Source: CAZEBW01 sp964510205 (lineage in GTDB: Bacteria > Chloroflexota > Anaerolineae > VGOG01). Taken from it: DNA of 48,771 bases. The stretch spans positions 1 to 48,771 of the forward strand of contig CAZEBW010000021.1 in NCBI GenBank assembly GCA_964510205.1, read 5' to 3'. Position 1 is the first letter of the stretch. Each line of letters starts with the position of its first letter. Shown here in pieces: positions 16,207 to 23,819 of the stretch. The notes below the pieces were generated by a model. The model did not search any database. It was not told the DNA's origin and saw nothing but the letters and a program-made list of their open reading frames with translations. A program made the position numbers and the translations under genes.

Positions 16207-16262
16207 TTTCACGTTTCACGCTTCACGCTTCACGTTTGACGTTTCACGTTTGACGTTTCACA
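16207..16262. repeat. Heptamer array, eight exact 7-bp units (TTTCACG family)
   Basis: Units TTTCACG, TTTCACG, CTTCACG, CTTCACG, TTTGACG, TTTCACG, TTTGACG, TTTCACA with perfect phase. The array fills the whole gap between the aminotransferase stop (16258) and the AOR ribosome-binding site. Confidence 0.95.
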
Positions 16263-17574
16263 CTTTTCGTTTTACCTCTTTCACAGCCTCCTCAAACGCC
16301 GCTAACGTCTCCGCGATTTCCCTTTCCCCGTGGCTGTAGCACAGGAACCAGGGCTCGCGGCCGTCGGAGTCGGGCATGATCCCCCGCTCGATGAGGGCCA
16401 TGGCCAGTCGCTCGTAGAGGGCCGCGTCTCCCTCCAGGTAGGCCCGGAAATCGGTCGGCTCCTCGTCCGTCCCCAGGATGAGGCCGAAGATGGGCGGCAG
16501 GCCGATGACGCAGTGGGGGATGTCGGCGCGAGTCAGGATGTCGTCAATGCCGTCCATCAGCTTCTGACCACGCTGGAAGATGGTCTCGATGATGGGCTGT
16601 GTCTCCAGGATCTCCAGCGTGGCGTCCGCCGCCGCGGCGCCGACCACGTTGCCGCTGTAGGTGCCGCCGTGGGCCACACTGCCGTAGCCGATGACGCCCA
16701 TCACCTCTTCCTTCCCGCCGATGGCGGCGATGGGGAAGCCGTTGCCCATGGCCTTGGCGTAGGTGGCCAGGTCGGCCTGCACGCCGAAGTACTCCTGCGC
16801 CCCGCCGTTGGCGATGCGGAAGCCGGTCTTCACTTCGTCGAAGATGAGCACAATGCCGTAGCGGTCGCACAGCTCGCGGATCTTCTCCAGCCAGCCGGGC
16901 TGGGGCAGGATGCCGGCCGCGTTGCCCAGCAGCGGCTCCACGAAGATGGCCGCCAGCTCGTGCCAGCGGGCCTCCACCGTCTCCTCCAGCCGCTCGAAAT
17001 CATTGAAGGGCAGGTTGATGACGTAGTGGCGGATGCCCTCCGGGATGCCGGAACTCGACTGGACGTTGATGGGGCTGCGGCGGGAGCCTAAGGCGCTGGC
17101 CGGTGTGCCAGCCGTGCTGAAGAGAACGTAATCGTGCATCCCGTGGTACTGGCCCTCGAACTTGATAAACCGTTCGCGGCCGGTGTAGCCTCGGGCGATG
17201 CGCAGGGCGTGCATGGTCACCTCGGTGCCGGTGTTGCCGAGGCGTACCTTGTCCACGCCCGTCAGGCGGGCCACCCGTTCCGCCACCTGGATCTCCAGGG
17301 GAGCCGTCCAGGCGAAGAGCGTGCCATCTTTGATGGCCTCCGCCACCCGCTCCACCACCGGGGGATAGCCGTGGCCCAGGATGATGGGGCCGAAGGCCAG
17401 CCGGTAGTCAATGTACTCATTCTCGTCGGCGTCCCAGATACGTCCCCCCTCCCCCCGCGGCACCACCAGGGTATTCTCGTCTCCCCAGTAGCGAAAATTT
17501 GAGTTGACGCCGTAGGGGATAAACTGCTTGGCCCTCTGAAACAAAGCGTGTGTTTGCGTAAGATCGCGTGTCAC
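16258..17574 (-). CDS. Class III PLP aminotransferase, glutamate-1-semialdehyde aminomutase-like
   Basis: 438 aa with PLP fold type I. Seen: FDEVKTGFR (cofactor Asp), the Schiff-base lysine in YAKAMGNGFP and an N-terminal region IPYGVNSNFRYW that resembles HemL-type enzymes (PGGVNSPVR). Such HemL-like proteins outside heme operons often act as amine or beta-amino-acid aminotransferases. Next to PotABCD, an aldehyde dehydrogenase and AOR, a catabolic amine:2-oxoacid transaminase making an aldehyde is more likely than a tetrapyrrole role. The start is GTG at 17574 with AAGGAGG upstream. The last codons run into a heptamer array. Confidence 0.87.
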   Translation of the reverse strand: MTRDLTQTHALFQRAKQFIPYGVNSNFRYWGDENTLVVPRGEGGRIWDADENEYIDYRLAFGPIILGHGYPPVVERVAEAIKDGTLFAWTAPLEIQVAERVARLTGVDKVRLGNTGTEVTMHALRIARGYTGRERFIKFEGQYHGMHDYVLFSTAGTPASALGSRRSPINVQSSSGIPEGIRHYVINLPFNDFERLEETVEARWHELAAIFVEPLLGNAAGILPQPGWLEKIRELCDRYGIVLIFDEVKTGFRIANGGAQEYFGVQADLATYAKAMGNGFPIAAIGGKEEVMGVIGYGSVAHGGTYSGNVVGAAAADATLEILETQPIIETIFQRGQKLMDGIDDILTRADIPHCVIGLPPIFGLILGTDEEPTDFRAYLEGDAALYERLAMALIERGIMPDSDGREPWFLCYSHGEREIAETLAAFEEAVKEVKRKV

Positions 17575-17595
17575 GTTACCTCCTTTTTTGCAGAT

Positions 17596-17728
17596 GAGCT
17601 CTCCCGGAAAGTGCTCTGAGCCCCGTCCCCGGGGCGATTTCCGCGAGGTGATTTCGCTGGCGACGCCGCCGCTTCGCTAACAGGGGACGGGGGCTGGGAG
17701 CATTCCCAAGGACTTTCCGGGAGATCTC
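17596..17728. repeat. 133-bp imperfect inverted-repeat element
   Basis: Arms GAGCTCTCCCGGAAAGT / ACTTTCCGGGAGATCTC plus inner GCCCCGTCCCC / GGGGACGGGGGC. It lies directly upstream of the aminotransferase SD, between it and the ornithine cyclodeaminase fragment. It is probably a non-autonomous mobile element. I see no clear target-site duplication. Confidence 0.7.
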
Positions 17729-17786
17729 GCGGATTAAATCAGCAGCCAATAATGAGCTTCCCAAGGAATGCTTCCCTGCACCCAGC

Positions 17787-17855
17787 GTAAAACGTGATGC
17801 GTGAAACGTGACGATTACGCCGCCTGAACCTCACGTTTCACGTTTTACGTTTCAG
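17787..17855. repeat. Heptamer array plus inverted arm, at the broken end of the cyclodeaminase fragment
   Basis: Units GTAAAAC, GTGATGC, GTGAAAC, GTGACGA, then the inverted arm CTCACG-TTTCACG-TTTTACG-TTTC. The inverted arm encodes the last residues and stop of the truncated gene at 17838-18119. Confidence 0.85.
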
Positions 17856-18119
17856 AGTGGCGGGGCAGCCGAACCGCTGCGGGTTGCCGGGGAAGAAGCT
17901 GAAGGTCTTGACGAAGGCCAACTCCTCGCCGGCCAGATAGCCGGAGAAGGGCTTGATGAAGCCGGCCTGGCCCACGTTCATGTAGAACTTGTCGCCAACC
18001 ACCCGCCCGGCTGCGTCGGCTTGGACGCCCTTCTCGGCCAAGTCCACCGCCTCGGCCACGGTCAGCGTCCGTTGGACGTCCGATTCGGTGAGGTATAGGA
18101 TAGATTCGGGCACAGGCAT
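17838..18119 (-). pseudogene. Ornithine cyclodeaminase / mu-crystallin family, N-terminal fragment
   Basis: The 93-residue product has the family N-terminus: ILYLTESDVQRTLTVAEAVDL, then the Lys-containing GDKFYMNVGQ and GFIKPFSGY. The family has about 310-330 aa with a Rossmann domain that is entirely absent. Homology ends near NPQRFGCP, and the last residues (LKRKT) come from a CGTGAAA-type array. This looks like a 3' deletion whose endpoint lies in the array. It follows ALDH after 12 bases with its own GGAG, so it was once a working member of the island. Confidence 0.85.
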
Positions 18120-18131
18120 GGTGTTCTCCGC

Positions 18132-19589
18132 TCAGTATGGATACCAATACTCCTTCACGCCACCCTCCATGTCCCAATGCACGTGTTTGGTCTGCCAGAA
18201 CTCCTCCAGACCCTCCTCGCCCAGTTCCCGCCCCAGGCCGCTCATCTTCATCCCGCCGAAGGGGCCAGCGTAGTTGTCGGTGAGGGGGTCGTTGATCCAG
18301 ATGGTGCCGGCCCGCACCTCCTCGTAGAAGCGGCGCGCTTTGCGGGCGTCGTGGGTGTAGAGGCAGGCTCCCAGGCCGTACTCGGTGTCGTTGGCCAGGG
18401 CAATGGCCTGATCGAAAGTATCGTAGGCCATGATGGGGATGGTGGGACCGAAGGTCTCCTCGCGCATGATCTTCATCGTGTGGTCCACGTCCACCAGCAC
18501 CGTCGGCTGGTAGAAGAAACCGCGCTCCTTGTCCGATGGCTGCCGCCCGCCCACCAGGATCCTGCCCCCGTGCGCCACTGCGTCGGCCACGTGCTCCTCC
18601 ACGCGGACCCGGTAGGATTCGCCGATCATGGGCCCCACGTCGGTGGTGGGCTCGATGCCCGGCCCCAGCCGCAGGCGGCTCACCCGCTCCGCCAGGGCCT
18701 CGGCGAACCGGGGCAGCATGGAGCGGGGGACGTACACCCGCTCGGTGGAGGTGCAGACCTGCCCGGCGTTGATGAGAGCAGCGTAGGCCAGCGCCTCCAC
18801 TGCCACCTCCAGCGGCGCGTCGTCGGCGATGACGAAGGGGTCCTTGCCCCCCAGCTCCAGGTGCAGCTTTTTCATCTGGCCGGCGGTGAGGCGGGCGATG
18901 TGCTGGCCCACGGCGGTGGAGCCGGTAAAGGCGATGACCGGCACGTCGGGGTGGGCCACCAGCGCGTCCCCCACTTCTCCGCCACGTCCAGTGACCACGT
19001 TGACCACCCCCGGCGGGAAGTGGGCGAAGGCCAGCTCCACCATGCGCAGGGTGGTGAGGGGGGTCAGGCTGGCGGGCTTGGCCACCACGGTGTTGCCCGC
19101 CGCCAGGGCCGGGGCGAGCTTCCACATCAGCAGCAAGATGGGGTAGTTCCAGGGCACGATGCAGCCCACCACGCCGTAGGGTTCTTTGAGCACCAGGGAG
19201 AGTTGGCCCACGTCGGGGGAGGGAATCACCCGGCCTCGGAGGTGGCGGCCCAGTTCGGCGTAGTAGTCCAGGGTGTTCAGCGACCAGTCCAGCTCTTCCT
19301 CGTTCTCGGGGAGCGGTTTGCCCTCCTCCAGGGTGAGCAGCCGCGCCAACTCGTCGAAGTGCTCGCGCATCTTGGCCGCCGCCTGGTGCAGCATGTGTGC
19401 TCGCTCCACGGCGGTGGTCTGTCGCCAGGCGGGGAAGGCCGCCTGGGCCGCCGCCACCGCCCGCTCCACGTCCTCCACCGTGCCCGCCGGCGCTGTGTCC
19501 AGCACCTCCTCGGTGGCGGGGTCGGTGACCTTGATGGCCTGCCCTGAGGTCGAATCCACGAATTCGCCGTTGATCCACATCTTCTTCAT
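18132..19589 (-). CDS. NAD(P)-dependent aldehyde dehydrogenase
   Basis: 485 aa, full length for the family. Catalytic Cys279 (NAGQVCTSTERV), general base Glu245 (LELGGKDP), oxyanion Asn148 (PWNYP), Lys171 and FTGSTAVG of the cofactor site are all present. It oxidises an aldehyde to the acid. Neighbours (PotABCD, transaminase, agmatinase) point to an aminoaldehyde such as 4-aminobutanal, in the manner of PatD/PuuC, but sequence alone does not fix the substrate. GGAGGGGG precedes the ATG. A hairpin of heptamers separates it from potD. Confidence 0.93.
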   Translation of the reverse strand: MKKMWINGEFVDSTSGQAIKVTDPATEEVLDTAPAGTVEDVERAVAAAQAAFPAWRQTTAVERAHMLHQAAAKMREHFDELARLLTLEEGKPLPENEEELDWSLNTLDYYAELGRHLRGRVIPSPDVGQLSLVLKEPYGVVGCIVPWNYPILLLMWKLAPALAAGNTVVAKPASLTPLTTLRMVELAFAHFPPGVVNVVTGRGGEVGDALVAHPDVPVIAFTGSTAVGQHIARLTAGQMKKLHLELGGKDPFVIADDAPLEVAVEALAYAALINAGQVCTSTERVYVPRSMLPRFAEALAERVSRLRLGPGIEPTTDVGPMIGESYRVRVEEHVADAVAHGGRILVGGRQPSDKERGFFYQPTVLVDVDHTMKIMREETFGPTIPIMAYDTFDQAIALANDTEYGLGACLYTHDARKARRFYEEVRAGTIWINDPLTDNYAGPFGGMKMSGLGRELGEEGLEEFWQTKHVHWDMEGGVKEYWYPY

Positions 19590-19620
19590 TATTGGTACCC
19601 CCTCCGAACATTGCGATTAA

Positions 19621-19678
19621 GGGACTAGGGACTAGGGATTAGGAAGACCTTGTCCCTTGTCCCTTGTCCCTCTGCTCC
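19621..19678. repeat. Heptamer array with mirrored arm (GGGACTA / TTGTCCC)
   Basis: Three units GGGACTA, GGGACTA, GGGATTA (19621-19641), a short spacer, then three exact TTGTCCC units (19650-19670) and TCTGCTCCC. Being complementary, it can fold into a hairpin between potD and the ALDH gene. Confidence 0.92.
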
Positions 19679-19681
19679 CTG

Positions 19682-20749
19682 TTACTGCGCTGCCTTCACC
19701 TCGGTCCACATGCGTTCGTAGAGCGGCGTGGCCTCGCCCACGTCCTCGATCCACTCCAACTTGGTCATCACCTCCGGGGGCGGGTAGATGGCCGGCTCCT
19801 CCAGGATCTCGGCGTCAATGAACTCCGTGGCGGCGGCGTTGGGGCTGGCGTACCAGGTGTAGTTGGAGATGGCTGCCCCCACCTCCGGGCGCAGCAGGTA
19901 GTTGATGAACACCTCGGCCGTGTACTGGCTGGACGCGGTCTTGGGGATGCACAGATTATCGGCCCAGATGACGCCCCCCTCTTCGGGAATCGCGTACCAG
20001 ATACGCTCGTCTTCCACGGCGGCCATGAAGAAGTCGCCGCTCCAGCCGTGGGCCAGCACTGTCTCGTCCGCGCTCATCAGGTCCTCGTACTGCTCGCTGT
20101 CGTAGGCGTAGACCCACTGCTTTTGCTGGATCAACAGGTCTCGCGCCTCCGTCAACTGGCCCTCGTCGGTGGTGTTGAGGGAGTAGCCCAAGTACTTGAG
20201 GGCCGCGCCCATGGCTTCCCGCACGTCGTTCAGCATGGTAAGCTTACCGGCGTACTGAGAGGCCACATCGGGATCGAACAGGTAGGCCCAACTGTCGGGC
20301 GCCTCCTCGAGGGCCTCGGTGTTGTAGCCGATGCCGGTCGTCCCCCACTGGTAGGGCACGCAGTGGACCATGTCGGGGTCGTAAGGCGGGTCGGCGAATT
20401 TGGAGTCAATGTTGGTGATGTTGGGGAGGTTCTCCTGGTTCAGTTCCGCCAGCAGCCCTTGTTCGATCATGATCTCCACCATGTAGTCGGAGGGGACGAT
20501 GACGTCGTACCCAGTGGCGCCGGCCTGTAGCTTGGCCAGCAGCTCTTCGTTGCTGGCGAAGGTGTCCTCCACCACGTGCACGCCGAACTCCTCCTCGAAG
20601 TCGGCGTAGATCCGGGGATCAATGTACTCCGACCAATTGTAGACGTGCAGTTCCTTGGCCAGCTCCGGCTTAGCAGGGCCGCGAGCACACCCCGACAGCA
20701 GGGCCAACACGCAGCCCATGATCATGAGTAACACCAGAACCTTTCGCAT
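19682..20749 (-). CDS. potD: Spermidine/putrescine ABC transporter substrate-binding lipoprotein
   Basis: 355 aa. Lipoprotein signal with lipobox LLSGC (Cys near residue 21), then the PotD/PotF fold: HVYNWSEYIDPRIYADFEEEF in two parts, DVIVPSDYMVE, VPYQWGTTGIGYN and the C-terminal INYLLRPEVGA. It binds polyamine outside the membrane and delivers it to PotBC. Fourth gene of potABCD; TAAGGAG before the ATG. 160 bases with palindrome copy 3 and an array separate it from potC, so its expression may be uncoupled from that of the permease genes. Confidence 0.95.
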   Translation of the reverse strand: MRKVLVLLMIMGCVLALLSGCARGPAKPELAKELHVYNWSEYIDPRIYADFEEEFGVHVVEDTFASNEELLAKLQAGATGYDVIVPSDYMVEIMIEQGLLAELNQENLPNITNIDSKFADPPYDPDMVHCVPYQWGTTGIGYNTEALEEAPDSWAYLFDPDVASQYAGKLTMLNDVREAMGAALKYLGYSLNTTDEGQLTEARDLLIQQKQWVYAYDSEQYEDLMSADETVLAHGWSGDFFMAAVEDERIWYAIPEEGGVIWADNLCIPKTASSQYTAEVFINYLLRPEVGAAISNYTWYASPNAAATEFIDAEILEEPAIYPPPEVMTKLEWIEDVGEATPLYERMWTEVKAAQ

Positions 20750-20785
20750 TTCTCCTTACTCCTTTCACTTTCTACTGCTCAGGTC

Positions 20786-20870
20786 GTGTCATTGCGAGGA
20801 GCGTTTTTCTGCGACGAAGCAATCTCCTCGTTGCGGCTTGGGGATTGCTTCGCTTCACTCGCAATGACAC
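20786..20870. repeat. CATTGCGAG palindromic element, copy 3
   Basis: An 85-bp inverted repeat with ends GTGTCATTGCGAG / CTCGCAATGACAC in the potC-potD gap. Such a hairpin within an operon may protect or terminate the transcript. Confidence 0.9.
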
Positions 20871-20885
20871 CCTAAGGAATCACCG

Positions 20886-20913
20886 TTTCACGTTCTGCGT
20901 TTCACTTTTCACG
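20886..20913. repeat. Heptamer array at the potC 3' end
   Basis: Four units TTTCACG, TTCTGCG, TTTCACT, TTTCACG; the array overlaps the last potC codons. Confidence 0.85.
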
Positions 20914-21739
20914 CAATCTCTATCCCCCCTCCACCTCCTTTCTGCAACAGCAGTGACACAAACACCAGAGCCATCGAAACCAGTAGCATCATGCTGGAGA
21001 GGGCGTTGATCTCCGGGGTGACGCCCAGCTTGACCATCGAGTAGATGTACAGCGGCAAGGTGGTGGAGCCAGGCCCGGCGGTGAAAAAGGTGATGACGAA
21101 ATCGTCAATGGAGAGAGTGAACGCCAAGAGCGCCCCGCCCAGGATGCCGGGCATGATCAGCGGCAGGGTCACGCGGCGAAAGGTCTGCCACTCGTTGGCG
21201 TAGAGGTCCTGGGCGGCTTCCTCCAGGGTGATGTCGAAATAGGCCAATCGGGCCCGCACCACCACCGCCACGAACGAAATGTTGAACGCCACGTGGGAGA
21301 TGATGATGCTGGTCAGCCCCAGGCTGGTGTGGCTCAGCACGAAAAACAGCAGCAGCATCACGGCCATGGCGATGTCGGGGATGATGATGGGGAGATAAAG
21401 CAGAGCGTCGAAGGCCAGCTTGGCCCAGAACTTGTACCGCTCCATGGCCAGGGCCACCATCGTGCCGAAGACGGTGGAGATGATCGTCGAGGCTCCGGCT
21501 ACGATGAGGGTGTTCCTGAGAGCCGCTCCGATGGCGGGGTTGGCGAAGAGGCTGATGTACCAGTCCAGGGTGAAGCCTCGCCAGGCCGTCGCGTAGCGGG
21601 AAGCGTTGAAAGAGAAAATCACCAGGATGATGATGGGAAGATAGAGGAAGATATACCCCGCCACCCCGTGCGCCGTCAGCAGGCGGTTCAGCCACCGCCC
21701 TCTTCGCCCTTTTTGTGTCCTGCTCCTTGCTTCTTGCAT
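20909..21739 (-). CDS. potC: Spermidine/putrescine ABC transporter permease
   Basis: 276 aa, six predicted helices. The EAA loop reads EEAAQDLYANEWQTFRRVTLPLIMPGI. It forms the polyamine channel with PotB. Oddity: the 21-base gap after potB and the first codons are a heptamer array (GGAGCAA, GATGCAA, GAAGCAA, GGAGCAG). The array supplies the Shine-Dalgarno GGAG, the start ATG and the N-terminal residues MQEARSRTQ. Confidence 0.95.
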   Translation of the reverse strand: MQEARSRTQKGRRGRWLNRLLTAHGVAGYIFLYLPIIILVIFSFNASRYATAWRGFTLDWYISLFANPAIGAALRNTLIVAGASTIISTVFGTMVALAMERYKFWAKLAFDALLYLPIIIPDIAMAVMLLLFFVLSHTSLGLTSIIISHVAFNISFVAVVVRARLAYFDITLEEAAQDLYANEWQTFRRVTLPLIMPGILGGALLAFTLSIDDFVITFFTAGPGSTTLPLYIYSMVKLGVTPEINALSSMMLLVSMALVFVSLLLQKGGGGGIEIA

Positions 21740-21766
21740 CTTGCTCCTTTGCTCCCTTGCTCACTC
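21714..21766. repeat. Heptamer array forming the potB-potC junction
   Basis: On the plus strand TGTGTCC, TGCTCCT, TGCTTCT, TGCATCT, TGCTCCT and then slightly longer units. On the minus strand it contains the potC SD and ATG. Confidence 0.9.
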
Positions 21767-22675
21767 CCTGCCCATACGGAAATAGATCAGCGTGCCCACC
21801 AGCATCACCGCCATCAGCACGAAGGAGATGGCCGAACCAAAGGGATAATCGCGGGCCGACATAAACTGGGCATAGATGACGTTGCCGATCATGATGGACT
21901 TGGCGCCGCCCAACAGGTCAGGGGTGATGTAGGCCCCCAGGGAGGGGATGAAGACCAAGATGGATCCAGCGACGATGCCGGACATGGTCAGAGGGAGAAT
22001 CACCCGCAGGAAAGACTTGAGCCGGTTGGCGTAGAGGTCCTGGGCAGCTTCAACCAGAGAAAAGTCGAGCCGCTCAATGGCGGCGTAACAGGGGAGCACC
22101 ATGTCCGGCAGCCACCCATAGGCCAGGCCGATGACGATCGCCCCGTCGGTGCCGAAGAGGCTTAGCGGAGCCGATGTCGCTTGCAGGAACGGCTCCCATA
22201 TCCACAGGGGCGCTGCCAGGGCAAGCTGGGCGAACACGGCGTGGAGGGGGCCAGTCCAGAAGGCGTTGATAAACCCCTGGTCCCGCAGCAGCAACAGCCA
22301 GGCGTAGGTGCGGATCAGGAAATTAGTCCAGAAAGGGATCAGCAGCAGCAGCAGCAGCCCGTTGCGCCACCGAGGCGGGCGGGTGGCGATGAAGTAGGCC
22401 AGCGGATAGCCGATCAGCAAGCAGATCAGCGTCGTCGTCAGGGCGATGACCAGCGTCCGCCCGAAGATGCGCAGGTACAGGCGGTCGAAGAAGCGGGTGT
22501 AGTTCTCCAGGGTCAGATGCCAGTGGACGCCCCCGTAGGTCCCCCGCTGCCCAAAACTGATAGCTAAGACCAATATCAGGGGAACCAAGAAGAAGACGAG
22601 CAGCCAAAACAAGCTCGGGGAAATCAGAAACAGAAGACGCCGGGTCTCTCGACGCGAACGAGGTTGAATCGCCAT
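21761..22675 (-). CDS. potB: Spermidine/putrescine ABC transporter permease
   Basis: 304 aa, six predicted helices after a basic N-terminus (RSRRETRR). The EAA loop EAAQDLYANRLKSFLRVILP binds the PotA ATPase. It follows potA closely, with AGGAGG seven bases upstream of the ATG. Confidence 0.95.
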   Translation of the reverse strand: MAIQPRSRRETRRLLFLISPSLFWLLVFFLVPLILVLAISFGQRGTYGGVHWHLTLENYTRFFDRLYLRIFGRTLVIALTTTLICLLIGYPLAYFIATRPPRWRNGLLLLLLIPFWTNFLIRTYAWLLLLRDQGFINAFWTGPLHAVFAQLALAAPLWIWEPFLQATSAPLSLFGTDGAIVIGLAYGWLPDMVLPCYAAIERLDFSLVEAAQDLYANRLKSFLRVILPLTMSGIVAGSILVFIPSLGAYITPDLLGGAKSIMIGNVIYAQFMSARDYPFGSAISFVLMAVMLVGTLIYFRMGRE

Positions 22676-22684
22676 AGTTGCCTC

Positions 22685-23767
22685 CTATGCTTTGAGCAGC
22701 CGCGCCGACTCCGGCTGCCAGTAGAGGTACACCTGCGCCCCCACGGAGAAGCGCAAGGCTGCATCAAGGTCAACGTTCTGCTGACGCACGGACACGATGG
22801 TCTTTTCGGTGAGTTGTACCAGGTAACGGGTATCCGTGCCTGTGTAGACCACTTCCTGCACCACGCCGGGCACAGCTCGCTGGTCCGGCGGCTGGGCGTG
22901 GAGGGAGATTTTCTCCGGCCGAATGGCCACGGTGACACCCTCCCCCCTTCGCACTTCCCTCTGCGTTGGTGCATAGAGCGTCAACACGCCATCCACCACC
23001 ACCTCTGCCTCGTCCGCCTGTCTCTCCTGCACTCGCCCCTCCAAGAAGTTGGTCTCGCCGATGAAGTCGGCCACGAAGCGGTCGGCGGGCTGCTCGTAGA
23101 TCCCCGCCGGCTTGCCAACCTGCAACACACGCCCACGGCTCATCACCGCGATGCGGTCGGACATGGTCAGCGCCTCTTCCTGATCGTGAGTCACGTAGAT
23201 GAAGGTGATGCCCACCCGGTCCTGTAGGGCCTTCAGCTCCAGTTGCATGGCCTTACGCAGCTTGAGGTCGAGGGCGCCGAGGGGCTCGTCCAGCAGCAGC
23301 ACCTTGGGGCGATTGACCAGCGCCCGGGCCAGGGCCACCCGCTGCTGCTGCCCGCCGGATAGCTGATCTGGCTTGCGGTTCTCCATCCCCGGCAACTGCA
23401 CCATCTCCAGCGCCTCCAGAACGCGCTGCCGGATCTCATCTTTGGCGACCTTTTTCATCTCCAACCCGAAGGCCACATTTTGGAAGACGGTCATGTGGGG
23501 GAAGAGGGCGTAGTTCTGGAAAACGGTGTTCACCGGCCGGCGGTAGGCTGGGGTCTCCCCCTGCAACTGCCCGCCGATGTAGACCTCCCCCTCGGTCGGC
23601 AGTTCGAAGCCCGCGATGAGGCGCAGGGTGGTGGTCTTGCCACAGCCCGACGGTCCCAAAAGGGAGAAAAACTCGCCATCGCCGATGGAGAGCGAGATGG
23701 TGTCTACGGCCACCACCGGGCCGAAATGTTTGCTGACTCTCTTTAGCTCGACTGCGTATTCTGTCAT
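22685..23767 (-). CDS. potA: Spermidine/putrescine ABC transporter ATP-binding protein
   Basis: 360 aa from the ATG at 23767, which follows GAGGAGAAGG; the in-frame ATG at 23803 lies inside the agmatinase stop region and is rejected. Walker A GPSGCGKTT (38-46), Q-loop in VFQNYALFPHMTVFQNV, signature LSGGQQQRVALARAL, Walker B LLLDEPLGALD and a C-terminal TOBE domain (AIRPEKISL). It energises PotBC and acts as a homodimer on the inner membrane face. Genes run potA-B-C-D. Confidence 0.96.
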   Translation of the reverse strand: MTEYAVELKRVSKHFGPVVAVDTISLSIGDGEFFSLLGPSGCGKTTTLRLIAGFELPTEGEVYIGGQLQGETPAYRRPVNTVFQNYALFPHMTVFQNVAFGLEMKKVAKDEIRQRVLEALEMVQLPGMENRKPDQLSGGQQQRVALARALVNRPKVLLLDEPLGALDLKLRKAMQLELKALQDRVGITFIYVTHDQEEALTMSDRIAVMSRGRVLQVGKPAGIYEQPADRFVADFIGETNFLEGRVQERQADEAEVVVDGVLTLYAPTQREVRRGEGVTVAIRPEKISLHAQPPDQRAVPGVVQEVVYTGTDTRYLVQLTEKTIVSVRQQNVDLDAALRFSVGAQVYLYWQPESARLLKA

Positions 23768-23791
23768 AGACCTTCTCCTCAACAGCCAGCC

Positions 23792-23819
23792 ATTATAGCC
23801 CATCGTGCGGAAAAGTCAA
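23792..23819 (-). promoter_or_regulatory. Internal promoter for potABCD
   Basis: TTGACT (23819-23814), 16-base spacer, TATAAT (23797-23792) on the minus strand. The agmatinase stop TAA is part of the -10, so the transport genes can be expressed independently of the upstream enzyme genes. Confidence 0.75.

Noticed and set aside
16258..17574. Annotation as hemL for heme synthesis
   Set aside because: No other tetrapyrrole gene is nearby. The amine-catabolism context and altered N-terminal motif favour a general aminotransferase.
17845..19611. 588-codon minus-strand frame with many Gly/Arg
   Set aside because: It lies wholly across the ALDH gene and cyclodeaminase fragment in another frame. 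The composition is that of an out-of-frame GC-rich shadow, and ALDH has every catalytic residue.
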